From: Endozoicomonadaceae bacterium | Lineage (GTDB): Bacteria; Pseudomonadota; Gammaproteobacteria; Pseudomonadales; Endozoicomonadaceae | Assembly: GCA_023146365.1 (NCBI GenBank) | Contig: JAGLCE010000005.1 | Coordinates: 1-17,186, forward strand | DNA: 17,186 nucleotides | Direction: 5' to 3' | Shown: positions 6,548 to 13,859 of the stretch, piece by piece | Numbering within the stretch: position 1 is the first letter of the stretch | Layout: every line of letters starts with the position of its first letter | Translations under genes and position numbers: made by a program | The notes under the pieces: model-generated | Told to the model about the DNA's origin: nothing | Seen by the model: only the letters and a program-made list of their open reading frames with translations | Databases searched by the model: none

Positions 6548-7296
6548 GATGTTTCTCCCTTGCGAGGCATCAGTAATGAGAGAGCCCAATCCTGAGCGCC
6601 CATCGCTTTTTCCTGCTGGATAGCGCCTGCCGGATCGACGGATTTCGGACAAACTGTGGAACAGACGCCGACAAAGGTGCAACTCCAGACGCCATTTTTG
6701 TCCTGCAGAACCTCCGTGCGCATGGCTTGACCGTCATCTCGGCTGTCGAGATTGTAACGATGACCGAGGGCGATGATGGCTGGACCGGTAAACAACGGGT
6801 TCAGGCCGAACTGTGGACAGGCTGAATAGCACAGCATGCAATTAATGCACATGGAGAACTGTTTGTATCGTGTCAGTTCCGCTGGTGTCTGCTTATAGGT
6901 GCCTTCCGAGAGCGGCTTTTCGGCGGCATTGATAATGTATGGTTTGACGGCCTCTAGTTTCTCGATGAAATCAGCGGTATCAACAATTAGATCCCGCTCG
7001 ATGGGAAAGTTGGCCAGCGGCTCGACGCGGATGGTGCCGGGGTAGTAATCCCGAAGAAAGGTCTCGCAGCCCAGTTTTGGGTCACCATTGATCACCAAGC
7101 CGCAGCTGCCACAGACCGCCATCCGACAGGACCAGCGATAAGCGAGGGTTGCGTCCAGTTCATCTTTGATATAGCCCAGCGCGTCGAGCAGTGACCAGTG
7201 GTTCCGGTAGGGCACTTCAAACGTACCGAAATTCGGTTTTTGATCGGTTTCCGGGTGGTAACGGAGTACCTCAATGGTCATCGTTTGTCCGGTCAT
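6544..7296 (-). CDS. frdB: Fumarate reductase iron-sulfur subunit
   Basis: FrdB carries electrons from the membrane quinol site to the flavin in FrdA. The 250-residue product (E. coli 244) contains the three expected clusters. The N-terminal plant-ferredoxin-like domain has CRMAVCGSCG and a later Cys for [2Fe-2S] (about 57-77). The C-terminal domain has CINCMLCYSACP (about 149-160) for [4Fe-4S] and CTFVGVCSTVCPKSVDP (about 206-222) for [3Fe-4S]. Start and stop codons overlap those of frdA and frdC as ATGA, indicating tight translational coupling. No defect is seen. Confidence 0.97.
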   Translation of the reverse strand: MTGQTMTIEVLRYHPETDQKPNFGTFEVPYRNHWSLLDALGYIKDELDATLAYRWSCRMAVCGSCGLVINGDPKLGCETFLRDYYPGTIRVEPLANFPIERDLIVDTADFIEKLEAVKPYIINAAEKPLSEGTYKQTPAELTRYKQFSMCINCMLCYSACPQFGLNPLFTGPAIIALGHRYNLDSRDDGQAMRTEVLQDKNGVWSCTFVGVCSTVCPKSVDPAGAIQQEKAMGAQDWALSLLMPRKGETS

Positions 7297-9071
7297 GGGC
7301 TTCTCTCCGTGCTGGACTGCTGGGCCGCATCACCGTACAGGCGTTCTTTCGGTTGGGAGCGGGTTATGTTGACGTTTTCGTATTCGATACGGGGATCGGT
7401 ATCACCTTCACGGTACACCATCGTATGTTTCAGAAACTGGTCGTCATCGCGCTGTTGGTAATTGTCCAGGCGCTGGTGGGCGCCACGGGACTCTTTGCGG
7501 AGCAGCGCCGATAGGGCGATGGTCTGAGCGATTTCCAGGGAGGCTTTTAACTCGAAAGTCATCAATAGTTCGGTATTGAATACGTGGCTCTGGTCTTCCA
7601 TTTGGATATGGTTGAAGCGCTCGCGTAGTTCCGCAATGGTATCGACACCCTGTTGCATTTCGTCACCGAGGCGGTAGATTCCGAAGCACTCTTCCATCGT
7701 TTTCACCATGTCGTGACGGATATGGGACGCTTTTTCACTGCCTTTTGCGTGACGAAACTGTTCAATAGCGGCAGTGTGCTGACGACCTTGCTCTTGCAGT
7801 GTGTGTTCATCGCTGAAACCGGTTTGCTTGGCAAACTCAGCTGCTTTTTCTCCTGCCACTTTACCGAAGACCACCAGTTCAGCCAGAGAGTTGGAGCCTA
7901 GTCGGTTGGCACCATGCATGCCGACGTTGGAACATTCACCGACGGCAAAGAGACCCGGTAATGTGGTGACGGTCATGTCGGTACGGATGCCGCCCATCGT
8001 GTAGTGAACGGCAGGACGAACAGGCACTGGTTCATTGACGGCATCCACACCTAGGTAATTCTTGGCTAGGGAGCAGATCAGGGGAAGGCGCTCTTTCAGT
8101 TGCTTTTCGCCCAGATGACGCAGATCCAAGTGAACCACATCACCCAGTGGTGTAGTGATCGTGCGATCCTTGCGTTGCTCGTGCCAGAAGGCTTGGCTCA
8201 GTTTGTCCCGCGGGCCAAGCTCCATGGTTTTGTTCTGTGGTTCGCCAAGGGGCGTTTCTGGTCCGAGACCGTAATCCTGCAGATAACGGTAGCCATCTTT
8301 ATTCAGAAGAATTCCGCCTTCGCCACGACAGCCTTCCGTCATCAGAACGCCAGAGCCGGGCAGACCAGTGGGGTGGTACTGGACAAATTCCATGTCACTC
8401 AGCGGAACGCCTGCACGATAGGCCATGGCCATGCCATCGCCAGTGACAATGGCACCATTGGTATTGAATCGAAAAACACGACCAGCGCCGCCCGTTGCCA
8501 GGATGACCGATTTTGCCAGAAATAGCTTGGGTTCACCGGTCTTTATTTCAATGGCCACCAGCCCCTGACAGCGTCCATCTTCAATAATAAGATCCGTGGC
8601 AAAGTATTCATCAAAACGCTGAATAGAGGGGTATTTGATGGAGGTCTGAAACAAGGTATGAAGTATGTGGAAGCCGGTCTTGTCGGCGGCAAACCAAGTG
8701 CGCTCAATGTTCATGCCACCAAAGCGACGGACGCTGACGGAGCCGTCATCATTTCGACTCCAGGGGCAGCCCCAGTGCTCTAAGCGGGTCATCTCCTCCG
8801 TGGCGTTGGCCACAAAATAGTCGACCACATCTTGGTCGCATAACCAGTCGCCACCGGCGACTGTATCGTTGAAATGATGTTCAAGAGAGTCGTGCGCCTG
8901 CACGACACCGGCTGATCCTCCTTCCGCTGCCACAGTATGGCTGCGCATGGGGTAGACCTTGGAGATAAGGGCGATCTTGAGTGCTGGATCGCTTTCGGCC
9001 ATGGCAATAGCTGATCGTAGTCCGGCACCGCCCGCGCCAACAATGGCAACATCGGTCTTGATGACCTCCAT
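7293..9071 (-). CDS. frdA: Fumarate reductase flavoprotein subunit
   Basis: FrdA reduces fumarate to succinate as terminal oxidase of anaerobic respiration. The 592-residue product (E. coli 602) has the Rossmann motif GAGGAGL (12-18). His45 in RSHTVAAEGG is the residue that binds FAD covalently. Active-site motifs QYHPTG (His233) and TEGCRGEGG (Thr245, Glu246) follow, then HYTMGGI and the FAD-binding GANRLGSNSL. Cofactor and substrate residues look complete. Gene order frdABCD and the menaquinol-type anchors favour fumarate reductase over succinate dehydrogenase, which normally has the order CDAB. The ATG has only a weak AGG about 11 bases upstream. Transcription from the ankyrin gene upstream is probably blocked by the terminator at 9147-9170. 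Confidence 0.97.
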   Translation of the reverse strand: MEVIKTDVAIVGAGGAGLRSAIAMAESDPALKIALISKVYPMRSHTVAAEGGSAGVVQAHDSLEHHFNDTVAGGDWLCDQDVVDYFVANATEEMTRLEHWGCPWSRNDDGSVSVRRFGGMNIERTWFAADKTGFHILHTLFQTSIKYPSIQRFDEYFATDLIIEDGRCQGLVAIEIKTGEPKLFLAKSVILATGGAGRVFRFNTNGAIVTGDGMAMAYRAGVPLSDMEFVQYHPTGLPGSGVLMTEGCRGEGGILLNKDGYRYLQDYGLGPETPLGEPQNKTMELGPRDKLSQAFWHEQRKDRTITTPLGDVVHLDLRHLGEKQLKERLPLICSLAKNYLGVDAVNEPVPVRPAVHYTMGGIRTDMTVTTLPGLFAVGECSNVGMHGANRLGSNSLAELVVFGKVAGEKAAEFAKQTGFSDEHTLQEQGRQHTAAIEQFRHAKGSEKASHIRHDMVKTMEECFGIYRLGDEMQQGVDTIAELRERFNHIQMEDQSHVFNTELLMTFELKASLEIAQTIALSALLRKESRGAHQRLDNYQQRDDDQFLKHTMVYREGDTDPRIEYENVNITRSQPKERLYGDAAQQSSTERSP

Positions 9072-9146
9072 AGTAACGTCAACCTGTATCGTTTATGGTC
9101 TGTAGGATTGTGGTATAGCCTGCAAACTGGGTTAATGAGAGTAGAG

Positions 9147-9170
9147 AAAAAAACCTGAAAGTTATCAGGT
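9147..9170 (-). terminator. Intrinsic terminator between the ankyrin gene and frdA
   Basis: On the minus strand ACCTGA-TAACTT-TCAGGT is followed by an unbroken T-run. The 6-bp stem is short but perfect. It would end the ankyrin-gene transcript before frdA; if the frd promoter lies upstream of it, it would instead act as a leader attenuator. Confidence 0.55.
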
Positions 9171-9218
9171 GATTAGGTCGTTAGATTATCAGATTATCAG
9201 ATTACGCGGTAATAATTC

Positions 9219-9232
9219 TTGATATAACGCAA
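9219..9232. promoter_or_regulatory. Possible FNR/Anr box upstream of frdA
   Basis: TTGATATAACGCAA matches TTGAT-N4-ATCAA at 8 of 10 positions. A GATAAT (minus strand, 9198-9193) lies where a -10 would be for a site centred near -40. FNR control of frd is well known in E. coli. Against it, a terminator-like hairpin lies between this site and frdA. Confidence 0.25.
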
Positions 9233-9332
9233 GGATGGAAGGGGTGTCGCAATAGTATGTTGGGTGTACAGGACGTGATAGCCGTGGATGTCTATTACGT
9301 ATGCATAGTCTGTCATTTATGTCGGGGTGTGT

Positions 9333-9400
9333 CACTTATGCTGGAAATCTAGTAAGGAAAAAGCCTCAAAATCAAGCATCTTCAATGATTACGGGTATAG
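9333..9400. repeat. Dispersed 3' module, copy 2 (end of ankyrin/SOCS-like gene)
   Basis: Counterpart of 390-466. Bases 9333-9358 match 390-415 at 24 of 26 positions, and TTCAA-N7-GGGTATAGA (9381-9400) is shared. In this copy the module overlaps the last codons and stop of the ankyrin gene, whereas after the IAP it is entirely downstream of the stop. Confidence 0.65.
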
Positions 9401-11342
9401 ATTTTTTGTCCTGTACATGGGAGGTCACGGATTCAGAAGGACATAAACATAAATAATGGCAGTTTCTTATCATACTCATTATTCGCTTAGGCAGAAATAA
9501 CTTCATAGCTTTTGAATAAACATCTTTTATTTTTAAGCCATTTCCTTTTACAAAAGCTACAATACTAAGTTCTTGAAGAGTTAAAACAGACCTTTCATTA
9601 ACGTCAATCTCGTAGTTGGTCATAATCAAAGAATTTGCTTCTTCACTGCTTGCTGTTACTTTATTGATTAACATATAATTCAGTATGTCACGGTATCCTT
9701 TTTTAGCGACACACTCTAATAATAAATCACTATGAGTAACATCCTTGATCTCTAAAGAAGCGTAGACGCACAAATCTTTTATTATACCCAGATGATTGTG
9801 CAGTGCAGCATTCCATATGGCCCGATCATAGCATTGACGTCGTATTCTATAACTTAGTAGCACTGGTCTTGTAAGTTGAGTAGAGTATACCATTAGAGCT
9901 CTAACTATATGTCGGAATCCATTTTTAGAGGCCTCCTCTATAGCTGTTAGTGGTGTAACCCCATCTGGATTTGGAATATCTATAAGATCATTTATTCCTC
10001 CAAAGTGATTAACTCCTTTATTTAGCAATAAGAAGATCGCATCCACATGATTTTCACGTGTAGCATAAATAAGAGGATTATGAGTTGATGGAAAATTTGA
10101 TGTAGAGTTTATATTCGCACCTTTCTCAATTAGAGTACGAATTATTGGACAATTACCTGTACTCGCCGCTAATTCTAACAATGTCATACAAGATGTTGAG
10201 CGTCTAAAATTAATATCAATCTGCAGTCGATCCAATAACAAATTGATAATATCAATTTTATTATTAGTAATGGCCATTCTGAGAATAATGTAGAGGGCGG
10301 ACGGATTTTTTGTAGCCTTTAGAGTTGTTAAAAATAAATCTAGGTTAGAATGACTATGTTGGATAGACAATACCATGGTTTTAGTATCAGTCATGCCTCT
10401 TAGTTCAACATGATAAATACTTAATGAATATTTCACTATCTCCATACGTAAGACTTTAATTTCTTTTGATAGATTGAGCATGTAAGAGTAGTCTGCTTCT
10501 ATATCTATATCTATATCTATAGCTCCATTTTCTAATAGAAATTCAAGCATTGTTGAATTTTTTGTTCTAACGGCTTCTTCAAGTGCAGTACTTTTTTCAT
10601 TTTTTATATCAGTATGCATGTTTATATCAGCTCCCCCTTCCAATAGACACTTTATCATTGTATAATCATCGTTTCTAATGGCTCTGACAATAGGCATCAT
10701 ATTTTTTTCAATACTATTGGGGTCAGCCCCGCTCTCCAGAAGAGTTTTGACTATTTCAATGTTACCGGATTCAACCGCTCTTGAAAAAGGAGTCATTTCA
10801 TTATCATCTGAGTTTTTCACTGTAGCTCCACCTTCTGGCAAGAGTTTGCTCTCTTCAAGACAACTCTTTTTATCTCCTAACTTTAAAGTGACAAACGGCT
10901 CATGATTTGTGCCATCTGGAGTGCTATCGTTAAGGATTTCAGTAATGATCTCGGCATCTGGCAAGATTTCCTCGCAATGCTGATCATCTGCTTGTGAAAA
11001 ACTGGTGTCTAGTTCCGTGGATAAATCTTTGTTGGAATTAGCAGGCGAATCTATTAGAACTGGCGTTTCATGAAAGTCATCATCATTATATTGATCACTA
11101 TCAGCACACACAATCACGCTTCTATTCAATAGTTCGTATTTGCTTAGTTTGTTATATAGGTTGTTGTCTTCTATCATTATTTTTTCTTTTTCTTTTTTGC
11201 TCAAGGAAATTGTTTTTCCACAAAAAAAGACGCCTATAGATGAAAAAAAACGGGAAATATTTCTTCCGCTACTTAATTTATACCCTAACTCCCTATAGTC
11301 AACATATTGTTGATAGCTAAATCTAGAGAATTTTATATTCAT
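9372..11342 (-). CDS. Ankyrin-repeat protein with a SOCS-box-like C-terminus
   Basis: I place the start at the ATG 11340-11342 (GAGA about 9 bases upstream; 656 residues). A TTG five codons earlier and an ATG at 11177 behind an AG-rich stretch are alternatives. Ankyrin repeats occupy about 182-285 (TPFSRAVESGNIEIVKTLLE, then GADIN and a third unit) and diverged units continue to about 490. The acidic stretch at 80-150 looks disordered. Near the C-terminus, TLQELSIVAF (about 588-597) aligns with the elongin-BC box (SLQHLCRLVI type) and FLPKRIMSMI (about 616-625) with the cullin-box LPLPxxΦxxΦ, the arrangement of animal ASB proteins. That is inference: the conserved Cys is Ser here. It is probably a secreted effector. 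A remnant of a paralogue's C-terminus lies at 11524-11694. Confidence 0.85.
   Translation of the reverse strand: MNIKFSRFSYQQYVDYRELGYKLSSGRNISRFFSSIGVFFCGKTISLSKKEKEKIMIEDNNLYNKLSKYELLNRSVIVCADSDQYNDDDFHETPVLIDSPANSNKDLSTELDTSFSQADDQHCEEILPDAEIITEILNDSTPDGTNHEPFVTLKLGDKKSCLEESKLLPEGGATVKNSDDNEMTPFSRAVESGNIEIVKTLLESGADPNSIEKNMMPIVRAIRNDDYTMIKCLLEGGADINMHTDIKNEKSTALEEAVRTKNSTMLEFLLENGAIDIDIDIEADYSYMLNLSKEIKVLRMEIVKYSLSIYHVELRGMTDTKTMVLSIQHSHSNLDLFLTTLKATKNPSALYIILRMAITNNKIDIINLLLDRLQIDINFRRSTSCMTLLELAASTGNCPIIRTLIEKGANINSTSNFPSTHNPLIYATRENHVDAIFLLLNKGVNHFGGINDLIDIPNPDGVTPLTAIEEASKNGFRHIVRALMVYSTQLTRPVLLSYRIRRQCYDRAIWNAALHNHLGIIKDLCVYASLEIKDVTHSDLLLECVAKKGYRDILNYMLINKVTASSEEANSLIMTNYEIDVNERSVLTLQELSIVAFVKGNGLKIKDVYSKAMKLFLPKRIMSMIRNCHYLCLCPSESVTSHVQDKKSIPVIIEDA
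9396..9418 (-). repeat. 23-base repeat, second copy
   Basis: Partner of 2226-2248 on the opposite strand, with one mismatch in 23. Here it encodes HVQDKKSI in the last 20 residues of the ankyrin/SOCS-like protein. Confidence 0.55.
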
Positions 11343-11401
11343 GGCAATAAATCTCAATATGTTATTTAAAGTTAATAGTTAATGTTTGGACATAAAACTG
11401 A

Positions 11402-11429
11402 ATAATAACTAACCTTTTTAGTTTGACAA
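11402..11429 (-). promoter_or_regulatory. Sigma70-type promoter of the ankyrin/SOCS-like gene
   Basis: On the minus strand TTGTCA (11429-11424) and TATTAT (11407-11402) are 16 bases apart, each matching consensus at 5 of 6. Transcription would begin near 11394, giving a leader of about 50 bases to the ATG at 11342. Confidence 0.55.
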
Positions 11430-11523
11430 CTAAATGGGGTGAAAAGTTTAAATAAATTTTTCTGGTCAGTGTTTATTTTTGGATCGAGTCACGCTCAAGA
11501 GTATCTAAATTAATCACATAACA

Positions 11524-11694
11524 TCAATAACTGAAATCTCTTATCACCATCATTATTGGCTTTGGCAGAAACGACTCCATACCTTTTGAATAAACATTTT
11601 TTATTTTTAAGACATTCCATTTTGTCCACAGTCCCCATGGAGGCCAGCATATCATTAAAGAATCTCTGATTAAGCTCTTATAAAATGGTATAGT
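11524..11694 (-). pseudogene. C-terminal remnant of an ankyrin/SOCS-like paralogue
   Basis: The minus strand from about 11622 to a TGA at 11524-11526 reads LKIKNVYSKGMESFLPKPIM followed by MVIRDFSY. This aligns without gaps with LKIKDVYSKAMKLFLPKRIM and following MIR residues of the intact neighbour, with about two thirds identity. The frame stays open back to about 11694 but similarity fades, and it then abuts the IS30 remnant. No start or ankyrin part survives. The segment lies just upstream of the intact gene's promoter in the same orientation, so it may be a tandem duplicate destroyed by the IS30 insertion. The conserved block includes the cullin-box-like LPK motif. Confidence 0.7.
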
Positions 11695-12099
11695 AGCCTT
11701 GTAGATCGCAAGAGTCGATTGACGTTAATAGAAAAAGTCGATACAGAACACGCCGAAATCATTGCTGATAGTATGATCAGGTTGCTGAAGCGTGTGTCGT
11801 CGGTTTACGCAATAAGACTGGATAATGGTGGTGAGTTTTCATCTCATGAAAAGATGGCAAAAGCGATCAATGCGGATATTTAATTTGCCAAGCCTTATGC
11901 CAGTTATCTGCGGGAAATCAACGAAAATACCAATGGCATAATTCGAAGAACCTAGCCTAATAAAATGCCACTGGGTCATCTGACAGAAACCGACGTGAGG
12001 ACAATGGAAATATTGCTTAATACCATGCCCAGAAAGATTCTAGGAGGGCTTACACTGCTCGAAGTCTACACTGGGCAATCAATTGCATTTATTGCTTGA
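11695..12099 (+). pseudogene. IS30-family transposase remnant
   Basis: One frame, broken only by TAA at 11881 and TAG at 11953, reads SLVDRKSRLTLIEKV at the start. It then has RLDNGGEFSSHEKMAKAINA, FAKPYASY, EINENTNGIIRR and MPRKILGGLTLLEVYTGQSI, ending in TGA 12097-12099. The DNGxEF, FAKPY and NENTNG blocks are the catalytic D and E regions of IS30 DDE transposases. The N-terminal helix-turn-helix and first catalytic Asp are missing. It lies immediately downstream of the convergent IRG-like gene (minus strand). Confidence 0.85.
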
Positions 12100-12110
12100 A
12101 TTCAGCGACC

Positions 12111-12956
12111 TTAGGCATTGGTTCCATTAAAATTCTGGGATGCTATTAACTTTGAAACTTCTTGAAAATCAAAATCATTGTGCTTGTCATTGTTAATAAT
12201 AAGAACTTTTCCATTGCTTGGCGTTAGGTCAAGTTCTTTAAGATGATCTTCAGCTCGACTATGGTAATTTTTATCTATGATTTCATCGTGTGCCGTTTTA
12301 TCCTTCTGATGCCTAGAGGGAGAGTCAAGCTGATGCTGTGTATAGGTCATTACTACGATATAAGGTTTACCTGCATTTTGAGCAGTTTTCATCAAAGATG
12401 TGTCAGCATCAGTTATCGACAAGCCCTGGGTCATTATAACAACGAAATCGTAATCATCATAACGATGAGGTTCGTCAATCTCGCTGCCTACAATGGTGTA
12501 TTTTGGTAGTTCGCATAGCGCAACCTCTTCGTTCAATTTGTACAATGAAGCGGAGGAGGAGCAGGGTGGGCGGGTCCCAAAACCGTCGTGAACGAAGGCA
12601 GCATCATCATCATCATCATTCTTGTTCCTCAGCTCGTTAATAAAACCGCTTTTTCCACTATGCTGACGCCCATCTATTGCAACCAGTTTGTGATTTTCAT
12701 ATCCTTCAGGTCTAACGAGTGTGGCTGTGGCTGTGGTTAAGTTTGTTTTTATTCCCCGATTTGTTAGTGATTTGTAAAAGTAACACTGTGTGTATGCAGG
12801 GTTTTTCTTGATAAGATTGTGTACATCTACTACGTCAATAGTGTGGCCACGAAAAGCACTAGAAATGGTGGCGCCAATCGTTTGAAAAATTCGTGACAAT
12901 ACGGGCTTACTTGCGTTCAAGTTCCAGCTATAGGAAGCCACTTCAAAAGGATTCAT
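12111..12956 (-). CDS. Immunity-related GTPase (IRG/p47)-like protein
   Basis: Residues 88-270 of this 281-residue product follow the animal interferon-inducible IRG GTPase fold: LVAIDGRQHSGKSGFINELR (P-loop GxxxxGKS at 96-103), GTRPP (127-131) and YDFVVIMT (169-176). AGKPYIVVMTYTQ (195-207) and VLIINND (251-257) follow at the positions of IRG 'YDFFIII', 'GKKFYFVRTKVD' and the G5 strand. The G3 DLPG is ELPK (149-152) and the G4 TKxD reads TYTQ, so nucleotide hydrolysis is doubtful. The N-terminus (1-50) is helical. Five Asp (114-118), encoded by a trinucleotide repeat, fall in the switch I region. The ATG is preceded by (AT)5 and GTGG. It could poison or imitate host IRGs; that role is inference. 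GIMAP is a less good fit because the segment after the P-loop reads GFINELR. Confidence 0.7.
   Translation of the reverse strand: MNPFEVASYSWNLNASKPVLSRIFQTIGATISSAFRGHTIDVVDVHNLIKKNPAYTQCYFYKSLTNRGIKTNLTTATATLVRPEGYENHKLVAIDGRQHSGKSGFINELRNKNDDDDDAAFVHDGFGTRPPCSSSASLYKLNEEVALCELPKYTIVGSEIDEPHRYDDYDFVVIMTQGLSITDADTSLMKTAQNAGKPYIVVMTYTQHQLDSPSRHQKDKTAHDEIIDKNYHSRAEDHLKELDLTPSNGKVLIINNDKHNDFDFQEVSKLIASQNFNGTNA
12603..12617 (-). repeat. Trinucleotide repeat encoding poly-Asp in the IRG-like protein
   Basis: Five GAT codons in tandem (part of a run of six CAT on the plus strand, 12602-12619) encode Asp114-118. Copy-number change would lengthen or shorten the loop without a frameshift. Confidence 0.7.
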
Positions 12957-12970
12957 ATATATATATCCAC
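12954..12970 (-). promoter_or_regulatory. Start region of the IRG-like gene with (AT)n spacer
   Basis: Between the best ribosome-binding candidate GTGG (12970-12967) and the ATG (12956-12954) lie five AT dinucleotides. Slippage here would alter spacing and so translation. The GTGG is only a weak Shine-Dalgarno match. Confidence 0.35.
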
Positions 12971-13170
12971 AAAAAGTACTTATAATCTAGCAAAGTGATA
13001 ATGCATAGTTTTTATATTATCAATTTGTACTTATTCTGCTTAGAATAATCGTTAATGAATAAAAATCAACCCCTAAATTGCCACAATAACCGACACACTT
13101 GGAGTGGAGTGGATTGGAGAGCTAGCTGTTCGTAGGCTGTAGTTCTCACAAAACAACCCAGGTGACCATA

Positions 13171-13822
13171 TTGGAAAACCATTACAAGCAGCTAACTCTG
13201 ACTGAACGATACCAGATTCAATCCCTTTGTGGGCTACTGTTTTCGGCGCATAGAATTGGTGATTACCTACACCGTTCCAATAAAACGATCTCCCTGGAGC
13301 TGAAACGCTGCCCTTGGTGCTTATGATGCTGAGGCAGCTCATCGAAATAGCCTGCAGCAGCGTAAGACCGCAACTAAACTGACTGTGTAGATCTGAAGGG
13401 AGAGCTCGGTCACTGGGAGGGGGATACCGTTCACGGTCAGGATGGGTATCTTGTGACGCTGACCGAGCGTGTCTCGAAACTTCTTTTGACAGCCAGAGTT
13501 AAAAATAAGACCAAAAAAGCAGTGAGCCAGGCCATCAAAAAGATGCTCAGACCTTAATAAGAGTCTCTGTAAGACCATTACGTTTGATAACGGTGGAGAG
13601 TTTGCCGACCACGCAAGCATCACTCGGGCATTAGGCTGTAAAAGCTATTTTGCCAAACCATACCACTCATGGCAACGTGGATTTAACGAGAATACTAATG
13701 GCCTGCTACGGCGATTCTTCCCAAAGGGAATGAAAATTGGCGGCTTATCTAGACATAAAATTGATGAGGCTCAACTTCTAATCAACATACGCCCGGGAAA
13801 ATCCATTGCCTTTTTGGATTAG
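13171..13822 (+). pseudogene. IS30-family transposase, frameshifted
   Basis: A TTG at 13171 lies behind AGGTGA (13160-13165) and opens ENHYKQLTLTERYQIQSLCG, the IS30 helix-turn-helix start. The reading then shifts near 13320 (YDAEAAHRNSLQQRK), again at about 13390 (GHWEGDTVHGQDGYLVTLTE, first catalytic Asp), and again at about 13560. The last part reads TFDNGGEFADHASI, FAKPYHSWQRGFNENTNG and GKSIAFLD, ending in TAG 13820-13822. About a dozen codons are also missing between the RP and GKS motifs. It is dead. Minus-strand frames across it (13073-13623) are spurious. It separates the IRG-like gene from the RING-ankyrin gene. Confidence 0.9.
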
Positions 13823-13859
13823 AGTCAAGATTATGTTTTTCTATCCAGAATTAACAGCT

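Larger units (their letters stand above)
9072..9371. other. Intergenic region between frdA and the ankyrin/SOCS-like gene
   Basis: It contains an intrinsic terminator (9147-9170), 2.6 copies of the 8-base unit GATTATCA (9184-9205), an FNR-like half-matched site (9219-9232) and a copy of the dispersed 3' module beginning at 9333. Two related 15-base stretches, TGTCA[T/C]TTATG.. at 9311-9325 and 9330-9344, lie in tandem and could be a remnant IS end. No coding frame is evident. Confidence 0.5.

Noticed and set aside
6155..6682. Longer frdC starting at 6682
   Set aside because: The extra 45 residues overlap frdB out of phase and do not match the FrdC family; the ATGA overlap at 6544-6547 marks the true start.
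7191..8525. Plus-strand ORFs opposite frdA and frdB
   Set aside because: They are antisense to clearly conserved fumarate reductase genes and have no family features.
9184..9205. GATTATCA direct repeats as a CRISPR-like array
   Set aside because: The units are 8 bases and contiguous with no spacers; a simple tandem repeat near a promoter.
13073..13623. Two minus-strand ORFs of about 90 codons
   Set aside because: The plus strand encodes IS30 transposase motifs across the overlapping part; these are shadows.
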